A stretch of 13,482 nt of DNA from Terramyces sp. JEL0728. Taxonomy: Eukaryota > Chytridiomycota > Chytridiomycetes > Rhizophydiales > Terramycetaceae. This document shows, one piece after another, positions 8,262 through 13,482 of the stretch (position 1 is the first letter of the stretch; each line of letters begins with the position of its first letter). The position numbers and the translations under genes are program-made. The stretch spans positions 1 through 13,482 of the forward strand of contig JADIIU010000216.1 in the NCBI GenBank assembly GCA_027603945.1, written 5' to 3'. The notes under the pieces are model-generated. The model did no database searches, was not told the origin of the DNA, and saw only the letters and a program-made list of their open reading frames with translations.

Positions 8262-8993
8262 CTAAATGTTGAGATGCTTGTCAAAGAAGGTAGCTGCCTT
8301 GGAACAAGCGTCATCTCTTGCTTCTTTAACCACGCTTTCATCACCACGGACGGCAAAACCATGCTTAGTGCCAGGATAATCAACAACAGTCAAATCTACG
8401 CCAGTTTTCTTGAGTATTTGAAGACATTCTTGCTTGATTGGGCCAAACATTTGATCTTGTTCAGCCAACAACAATAATACAGGAACATTGATCTTGGATA
8501 AATCCTTTTCTGGTTCCAATAGAGATGGATGAGCAGAAGCTACAGCTTGCAACCCTAGTTGGCCATAATGCAAAGTGTATTTGCCACCAAAGCAATAGCC
8601 AATAGCACCAATATTGGCTTTGCCCAAACCCTTTAATTGGTTGATGACATGGTCAGTTGTTTTCATATTGGCTTCAGTAGGAAACATCTTTACAAATTCC
8701 AATGTTTCGTACTTTAGATTGCCGGGTTCGCCAATACATAAACCGTTAAAGTAGTCAGGCATGTAAACAGGGATACCAGCTTGACTTGCCATTCTGTCAC
8801 ACAATAACTGAGCGTTTTTTGCTTGATAGCCAAAGATATCATGGATGTACAGAATTGCAGTGTTTGATTGCTTTTGGTGCGATGGCAAGGCAACATAGCA
8901 ATCCAGCTCTCCAAGTTTGGTAACGGTTCCAGAAGGAGTTCCATTCCACAAGTAGCCTTCAACGCAGCAGGGTCCAAGAGTTTCAACAGTCAT
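8262..8993 (-). CDS. Dienelactone hydrolase family protein, copy 1 (intronless)
   Basis: An alpha/beta hydrolase of 243 residues in one exon. The dienelactone-hydrolase triad is clear: Cys134 in GAIGYCFGGKY, Asp180 in LLLLAEQDQMF and His211 in GTKHGFAVRG. Other family blocks are the N-terminal ELDCYVALP, YIHDIFGYQ and VYMPDYF. Bacterial members open dienelactone in chlorocatechol breakdown; fungal and animal homologues (including CMBL) act on small lactones or esters, and the substrate here is unknown. The start at 8993 aligns with copy 2. A TATAAATA lies 28-35 nt upstream, and an AATAAA (8244-8249) follows the stop. It sits head to tail with copy 2, from which it differs by lacking both introns. 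Confidence 0.95.
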   Translation of the reverse strand: MTVETLGPCCVEGYLWNGTPSGTVTKLGELDCYVALPSHQKQSNTAILYIHDIFGYQAKNAQLLCDRMASQAGIPVYMPDYFNGLCIGEPGNLKYETLEFVKMFPTEANMKTTDHVINQLKGLGKANIGAIGYCFGGKYTLHYGQLGLQAVASAHPSLLEPEKDLSKINVPVLLLLAEQDQMFGPIKQECLQILKKTGVDLTVVDYPGTKHGFAVRGDESVVKEARDDACSKAATFFDKHLNI

Positions 8994-9489
8994 TTTAATA
9001 AGGTAGACTGAAATCTAGCTTATTTATACGTGTTTCGGGCGTGGTTAACCCTGGTTCTAATGGTTTTCATGACTCAATTCAGGGATCGGGGGCATTTCGG
9101 TAAAAGCGAATACTACAAGCAGCGCAACCTAAACAATTGGTGGATGCCGGATATGATTACTAACGCAGACATTATACTATGTTAGTAGTGCTACAGTCGT
9201 CAGTAGCGGTTAGTCTACAAATTGATTTTTTTATTTTGATTTCGATTGACCCTGAATTCATAACTTGTGACCCGAATGTTGAAAGCAGTACTTTTTAATC
9301 CATTAAAGACCTACCCCCTGCAGCTTCGAGTATTTTTCCACTTGGTTTAATTGGAATATTTTTCCGTTGAATTATAGGCAAGCTCTGGGACGCAGAGTCC
9401 AAGGATTGTATGCGAAATGCTTATCGTTAAAGATATGTTGGAATGGATAGCAGTTGCCAGCAAACTCGCGGAAATAATTCAGGAACCAT
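8994..9489. other. Intergenic region between the two hydrolase copies
   Basis: This 496-nt stretch holds the copy 1 promoter at its left end. The middle has no convincing gene. On the minus strand, 9420-9295 is open for 42 codons without an early ATG and reads LPIIQRKNIPIKPSGKI and then EAAGGRSLMD before a stop, which resembles a protein C-terminus. On the plus strand, 9162-9174 carries TACTAACGCAG, an excellent branch plus 3' splice motif, but no flanking exon could be identified. Both may be relics. Confidence 0.3.
9021..9028 (-). promoter_or_regulatory. TATA box of hydrolase copy 1
   Basis: TATAAATA on the minus strand, 28-35 nt upstream of the ATG at 8993. This implies a very short 5' leader if it is functional. 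Copy 2 has no equivalent motif at this place. Confidence 0.45.
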
Positions 9490-10251
9490 TCATTTATTCA
9501 AATGCTTGCCAAAGAATGCAGCAGCGTCAGCACAAGCCTTGTCTCTGGCATCCTTCACCACATGTTCATCTCCTCGAACAGCGAATCCATGCGTAGTACC
9601 AGGGAAATCAACAACAGTCAAATCAACTCCATTCTTCTTCAAATAATCCAAAGTAGCAGTCCTGGTTTCTCCTTCAAATGACTGGTCCTGTTCAGCCAAT
9701 AACAGCAAAGTCGGTGCTCTGATTTCCTTGATATCGTCGTCCGGCACAAGTCTAGATGGATGCGCAGCACTAACAGCCTTCAATCCCTTCTGTCCAAAAT
9801 GGAGAGAATACTTTCCACCCCAGCTATGGTAAAACAATTATTACCAGTAACCAATTGCGCCAATTTCAGTCTTTCCAAGTGCGTTCAAATCCTTGATTGA
9901 TTGCGCGACCCGCTTCAAGTTATCTTCAGCAGGAAACAATCCAAGAAAGTCTCTGAAATCCATTGTAAAGTTACCTGGTAGTCCAAGCGACTTTTTGACG
10001 AAAAAGTCTGGCATGTAGACCGGAATGCCTTGTTAGTGATATCTACCTGACTGCGCTGCTAATCTATCACATAGCAGTTTGTTGTTTTGGAATTGAATTC
10101 CAAAGATATCATGGATAAAGAGGATGGCAGTGGATTGTTTTTTGGATTTAGGTTGAGATACATAGCAATCCAATTCGCCTAGTTGGACTATTGAGCCTGT
10201 TGGTGTTCCATTCCACAAGAATCCCTCAGCACAAGCGTCGGTTAAAGTCAT
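9490..10251 (-). CDS. Dienelactone hydrolase family protein, copy 2 (two introns)
   Basis: Three exons (10251-10047, 10028-9845, 9823-9490) encode 240 residues that align end to end with copy 1. The triad is Cys130 in GAIGYCWGGKY, Asp176 in LLLLAEQDQSF and His208 in GTTHGFAVRG. Intron 1 is the 18-nt GTAGATATCACTAACAAG; intron 2 is 21 nt and splits the nucleophile codon TG|C. Reading through either intron gives a stop codon within it. The C-terminal codons AAT AAA before the TGA stop themselves spell AATAAA, so stop and poly(A) signal coincide. The promoter lacks a TATA box but has a CACGTG. Substrate unknown; divergence from copy 1 suggests a distinct role or expression. Confidence 0.95.
9824..9844 (-). 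other. 21-nt intron splitting the catalytic Cys codon
   Basis: It begins GTAATAATTG and ends TTTTACCATAG. Removing it joins TG to C, restoring GYCWGG, which aligns with the uninterrupted GYCFGG of copy 1. Retention gives TGG TAA, an immediate stop. Confidence 0.92.
10029..10046 (-). other. 18-nt intron (shortest in the window)
   Basis: GTAGATATCACTAACAAG contains the 5' GTAGAT, the branch CACTAAC and the terminal AAG. Removal joins AQSG to IPVYMPD, matching copy 1 QAGIPVYMPD. Its length is a multiple of three and it carries an in-frame TAA. Confidence 0.92.
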
Positions 10252-10287
10252 TTAAAGAGTGGGTGAAAACCGGAGATTTTGTACGGT

Positions 10288-10293
10288 CACGTG
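10288..10293. promoter_or_regulatory. CACGTG palindrome upstream of hydrolase copy 2
   Basis: An E-box-type CACGTG lies 37-42 nt upstream of the ATG at 10251. Such sites bind bHLH factors in fungi. A single copy, so function is only a possibility. Confidence 0.25.
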
Positions 10294-10360
10294 CTTAGAA
10301 TGCGAATGTTTGGGATTGCAAAAGTTATTTACATTTATTCAATAGAGGGAAAACAGCCAA

Positions 10361-11113
10361 TCAAGCATTCATAATTAAACTGGCTGCTTTGTAATGCTTG
10401 TTCTGCACTGCGACTTGCTCGTCGACTTTGACGCGTTCATCGTTAATCAGGGTTTCAACAATACTGTACTGGCCGCACAACACCGCTGTTTTGAGTAGCT
10501 TATTGTCATCAAAGGACGGATCAATTCTATTCAACAATAATCGGAATACTCTTACGTGTCCAAATCTAACCGCGTTCATAATTGCTTTATCTGTAACTTT
10601 AACTCGATCAATCATCAGCTGCACTGCCTTGTAATTACCAGTTAAACAAACAGACAGGAAAAGTGTGTTGGTAGGCTGGATATCGAGTAGTAGATATTCA
10701 AATAGATGGAAATAAGCTTGATGGAATAGTTGTAATTTGGTTTGCAGCTCTAAACCTTTGTACTGCATTTGAATAATAAAAAACAGCTGCACTTGTCTGG
10801 GAATTGCAATATCCATTATTTCTAATTTATTAGTGATCTGCAGGCTGATCAATTCATAGATTTGATCCGCTTCAAGTAAATCAATACACAATCTATTGTA
10901 ATCTCGTATACCAGCTAGATTGATTTTCATTGAATGCTTGAATTCTTGGTTGCTTGTAGAATTGAAAAATTGATTTGGATTTAATTCAGGAACAAGTGGG
11001 AGATTGGATTTGCAGCTGTATAGGAATTGGTAGTATGTTTTCAAGTCTAAATATAAGGCGGTTGAGAGCAAGAGGTCGTAAGGAAGCATAAATCTTTTGC
11101 TTTTTACCGCCAT
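10361..11113 (-). CDS. F-box-like / ankyrin-repeat protein
   Basis: A single exon of 250 residues. The N-terminal segment LPYDLLLSTALYLDLKTYYQ (about 10-29) resembles an F-box start (LP, then helix, then a second helix ending in CKSN). Residues about 155-250 form degenerate ankyrin-type repeats: NTLFLSVCLTGNYKAVQLMI, KAIMNAVRFGHVRVFRLLLN, NKLLKTAVLCGQYSIVETLI, then a partial one ending in HYKAASLIMNA. Repeats of this style (short, with V-R-LLL and GH/G-x-Y turns) are abundant in chytrids. If the F-box is real, the protein would present targets to an SCF ubiquitin ligase. An AATAAA (10334-10339) lies 22 nt past the stop. The N-terminal assignment is tentative; the ankyrin part is firmer. Confidence 0.7.
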   Translation of the reverse strand: MAVKSKRFMLPYDLLLSTALYLDLKTYYQFLYSCKSNLPLVPELNPNQFFNSTSNQEFKHSMKINLAGIRDYNRLCIDLLEADQIYELISLQITNKLEIMDIAIPRQVQLFFIIQMQYKGLELQTKLQLFHQAYFHLFEYLLLDIQPTNTLFLSVCLTGNYKAVQLMIDRVKVTDKAIMNAVRFGHVRVFRLLLNRIDPSFDDNKLLKTAVLCGQYSIVETLINDERVKVDEQVAVQNKHYKAASLIMNA

Positions 11114-11263
11114 GTGATTGACAACACTTTGTCCGGGAAACGAGTGGGCTAATGAGATGAGAGATGCAGCTACTCGGTAATGATTGGAAGGTAGTATATC
11201 AATTTGTACCGTGGTTTCCGAGAAAATGATTTCTGATCTAGAAACATCTTTTTTAAAATCATT

Positions 11264-12025
11264 TTATTTGCTTTCTTTGGTGGTGATATTTAATGTAGCC
11301 GACTTTGGAATAATATTAATCTTTAGTTTAGATCCATACGCGATATTCAAAAAACATAGCAGAGGAAGGATAATAAATTCGATTGGAATCAATATTCCAG
11401 TGATTGATGGCCAGGTATTGAGGATAAATGGAATGTACACCACTGTGCGTACAAGACAAAGCACAAGTGCAAATACAATTGAAGTAATCGCCAGTGACTC
11501 TAATCTCTGTGCTCCGTTGGTTTTAATAGGGCCAAGAATCGAGAAAATCTTTAACGCAAAGTAACTGGCTACTATCCCAATATACACTGTATTCATCACA
11601 GTTTTCACTACTCGTTCAGTCGATGGTTCAGATAATACACAGATACCCATTTCCGTCGTGGTAGAGTAAAAGAACTGGCCGACTACTCTTGGTCCAGCAT
11701 CCATCAGAATGAATAAGAAAACCCAGAAATATTTCCAGTCTGTTTCCAAGTATATCACGCGTAGAGTGAATATCCAATCGATATTAGCTTCGACAAAATT
11801 CTTTGTGAATCCTTGCAAGTTCCATAGAATACAAATACTCGTCGATCCTTTCAGCACCAGATACATTGTAATTATTTGGTTCAGTAGCAGTACCAGGCCG
11901 AATAGGATATGGCAGTAGCCAATTACTGAAAGGTTTTGTTTTGAATAGTATATTCCTGTTGCGAATATGTTTATAACTGCAGCGGCGAATTCTATAATTG
12001 ACGCTATGAATTGTGATTCTTGCAT
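11264..12025 (-). CDS. Multi-pass membrane protein of a tandem family, copy 1 (intronless)
   Basis: 253 residues in one exon. About six hydrophobic helices are visible at residues 7-27, 35-58, 98-117, 140-163, 177-202 and 207-230, with a weaker one near 82-93. The tail after residue 231 is short and polar. It shares many blocks with the next copy: GYCH near 37, KNF.EANIDWIFTLRV (about 75-90), KTVMNTVYI (141-149), SWPSITGIL-like NTWPSITGIL and PLCFLNIAYGSKL. I recognise no named family; conserved Asp, Trp, Arg and His residues in or near helices would suit a transporter or receptor-like role, but that is a guess. The stop codon lies inside AAATAAAA, so stop and poly(A) signal overlap. It lacks both introns of its neighbour. 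Confidence 0.8.
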   Translation of the reverse strand: MQESQFIASIIEFAAAVINIFATGIYYSKQNLSVIGYCHILFGLVLLLNQIITMYLVLKGSTSICILWNLQGFTKNFVEANIDWIFTLRVIYLETDWKYFWVFLFILMDAGPRVVGQFFYSTTTEMGICVLSEPSTERVVKTVMNTVYIGIVASYFALKIFSILGPIKTNGAQRLESLAITSIVFALVLCLVRTVVYIPFILNTWPSITGILIPIEFIILPLLCFLNIAYGSKLKINIIPKSATLNITTKESK

Positions 12026-12237
12026 AATGGAAAAAAGATTGTTTGCAGATGTTTCTTTGGATATCTTTGTTCATATGTGGAATCACTGCTATATTTAAGA
12101 GATTGGAGTTCAAATAGCTGGTTGTTTACGTGATTTGTCCAATTCAGAGTATAGAAGAGCGTTGCCGATCAGAAATAACCTCAACTATACTGCAGTCATT
12201 CATGCATAAAAAACACTAAATTCATTTACTAGTATAT

Positions 12238-13104
12238 TCATTCATTGGTATTCATACTCTTTTTAGCAACTTCGCTAATGGTGCTATGCTTAGTAGTCTG
12301 AGTATCTACTTTGATGCCAGATGCACCAGAAGTGCCGCGGACACGAAGTTTAGATCCAAACGCGATATTGAGGAAACACAACGGAGGCAAGATGCACATC
12401 TGGATAGGAACCAAAATACCCGTGATAGACGGCCAGCTATTGAGGATATACGGAATGTAAAACACAGTTCGCGTGACACAGAGCATGATTGCAAACGCGG
12501 TTGATGTAATTGAGAGAGATTCGAATTGCTGTGAATTGGTTCCTATGTGTCTGATCAACTGAACCATCTTGTAGATAAAGTAGCAAGCAACGATAGCAAT
12601 GTACACTGTATTCATCACTGTCTTTACCAACCTTGGTGTTGCTGGATCCAACAAAGTACATAGACCTTAATGTTATAAAAGAGTACCTGACGGCTGTACA
12701 GTAGTTACATACAAGCACAGTGCAACTATTCTTGGGATTGCGTCCAAAGCGGCAAATAGGAATAGCCAAGTGTACTTTACCCACGGGGTTCGTTCCAGAA
12801 AGTAGACGCGAAGAGTAAAGATCCAGTCAATGTTTGCTTCAGCAAAGTTTTTGGTTATTCCCTATCGTTACAATAACTTTACCTGAAGAAACCATGCGCC
12901 GCAAAAGGTAGTTGTGTTTCCCTGGAGTATCAATGTAAAAGTGACAATTTGATTTGCAAGATAGACAACCCCGAATACCATGTGACAGTACCCAATCAGA
13001 GTCCGTTTGTTCTTATAATAGTACGGAACCATTACGATGATATTGATAATACCAACGATTAGTTCAGCCAGAGTGGCTATATACGACGGAGTGATGGCGA
13101 CCAT
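12238..13104 (-). CDS. Multi-pass membrane protein of the same tandem family, copy 2 (two introns)
   Basis: Three exons (13104-12883, 12861-12687, 12665-12238) encode 274 residues that align along their length with copy 1. Introns are both 21 nt: 12862-12882 (branch TGTAAC) lies between Gln and Gly of FLQ|GITKNF, and 12666-12686 (branch TATAAC) lies in PSG|LCTLLDP. Both carry in-frame stops if retained. Hydrophobic helices occupy the same positions as in copy 1, and residues from about 233 form a longer polar tail rich in Thr, Ser and Lys. Part of the 3' coding region is identical at the DNA level to the third copy. Function unknown. Confidence 0.85.
12368..12422. repeat. 55-nt block identical to 13428-13482
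   Basis: The sequence from TTGAGGAAACACAACGGAGG onward is the same in the last helix of membrane copies 2 and 3. The match runs to the window end, so its true length is unknown. Flanking sequence differs between the copies, including the rest of the tail. Confidence 0.9.
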
Positions 13105-13309
13105 TAGTTGTGAATTTCAATTGGCAGTGCTTTCAAAAATCAGTGCAATACTTGAGTGGACAATGAGAAAATTGGAGATTGTAACGTCATGAATGTGTGA
13201 AATATGAAGCGCGTCATAGTTGATATATGGATAATAGCAGACGCTGCAGGATAAATACAATCCAGCATCAATAAGCTATCTAGATGAACGCACTTTTACA
13301 ATCTCATAT

Positions 13310-13482
13310 TTATTTATAGTTTTGCACTTTTTTTGTACTAGTATTCACATCTTCTGTCTTGCTACTCTGCGTCTCCAAATTACCTGATTTTGCACTGCGG
13401 AACTTTAATTTAGATCCATAAGCAATGTTGAGGAAACACAACGGAGGCAAGATGCACATCTGGATAGGAACCAAAATACCCG
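13310..13482 (-). CDS. Multi-pass membrane protein of the same tandem family, copy 3 (3' part only)
   Basis: The frame runs from the window edge to a TAA at 13310-13312, giving 56 residues: GILVPIQMCILPPLCFLNIA, YGSKLKFRSAKSG, and a polar tail ending KKVQNYK. It corresponds to the last transmembrane helix and cytosolic-type tail of copies 1 and 2. The upstream part lies outside the window. AATAAA overlaps the stop region (TATAAATAAATATG). The tail sequence has diverged although the helix is identical at DNA level to copy 2. Confidence 0.85.
   Translation of the reverse strand, partial: GILVPIQMCILPPLCFLNIAYGSKLKFRSAKSGNLETQSSKTEDVNTSTKKVQNYK
13428..13482. repeat. 55-nt block identical to 12368-12422
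   Basis: Partner of the block in copy 2; it continues beyond the window. It is consistent with recent duplication or gene conversion within the tandem array. Confidence 0.9.

Noticed and set aside
8714..8986. Minus-strand ORF in another frame of hydrolase copy 1
   Set aside because: Copy 1 has complete DLH motifs in the main frame; this one has none.
11784..12113. Minus-strand ORF overlapping the start of membrane copy 1
   Set aside because: Wrong frame relative to the conserved family alignment, with no motifs or hydrophobic helices.
12286..12504. Plus- and minus-strand ORFs within membrane copy 2 exon 3
   Set aside because: Highly charged or Cys-rich shadows of a transmembrane coding region that aligns well with copies 1 and 3.
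1..13482. tRNA genes, rRNA, CRISPR arrays, transposons or bacterial-style operons
   Set aside because: No B-box-like GGTTCRANNCC with a foldable cloverleaf, no spaced repeats, no transposase motifs or terminal inverted repeats were seen by eye. The introns and AATAAA signals show a eukaryotic region.

Overview
This is a gene-dense eukaryotic nuclear segment, most likely from an early-diverging (zoosporic or Rozella/microsporidia-like) fungus. The evidence is a fungal-type SYLF-SH3 (Ysc84/Lsb3-like) protein, an F-box/ankyrin protein of the kind common in chytrids, a nuclease-fold-plus-kinase protein of the fungal Crinkler-associated type, spliceosomal GT-AG introns, AATAAA signals near stop codons, and intergenic gaps of mostly 100-400 bp. 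I cannot place the genus. The most striking property is intron size: sixteen introns that I can place by restoring conserved protein motifs or uninterrupted frames are all 18-21 nt long. Each has a branch-like NYTRAY (or close variant) only 3-6 nt before the 3' AG.

Layout, left to right (mostly minus strand). A short direct repeat lies at 1-38. A purple (tartrate-resistant type) acid phosphatase with two 19-nt introns follows (82-1022). Next come a Sel1-repeat ORF without a start codon (1427-1729) and an unrecognised plus-strand gene with one 19-nt intron (1859-2786). A nuclease-fold/kinase protein with a disrupted 5' end occupies 2989-3915. Then comes a long HEAT-repeat regulatory subunit of protein phosphatase 4 of the PPP4R4 type (4153-6729) with six introns and one apparent frameshift in a T6 run. 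A small plus-strand gene candidate (6752-6911) lies between it and the SYLF-SH3 gene (6888-7936, three introns). Another small plus-strand ORF (8022-8217) follows.

The right half consists of tandem duplicates. Two dienelactone-hydrolase-family genes sit head to tail: 8262-8993 is intronless, and 9490-10251 has two introns, one of which splits the catalytic Cys codon. After an F-box/ankyrin gene (10361-11113) come three copies of a multi-pass membrane protein family I do not recognise: 11264-12025 (intronless), 12238-13104 (two introns), and 13310 to the window end (partial).

The genes do not form an obvious pathway; they look like an ordinary eukaryotic neighbourhood shaped by local tandem duplication and extreme intron compaction. 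Several loci show frame breaks in A/T runs, which could be assembly indels or pseudogene decay. Protein and splice calls come from reading the sequence only; no database search or transcript data was available.
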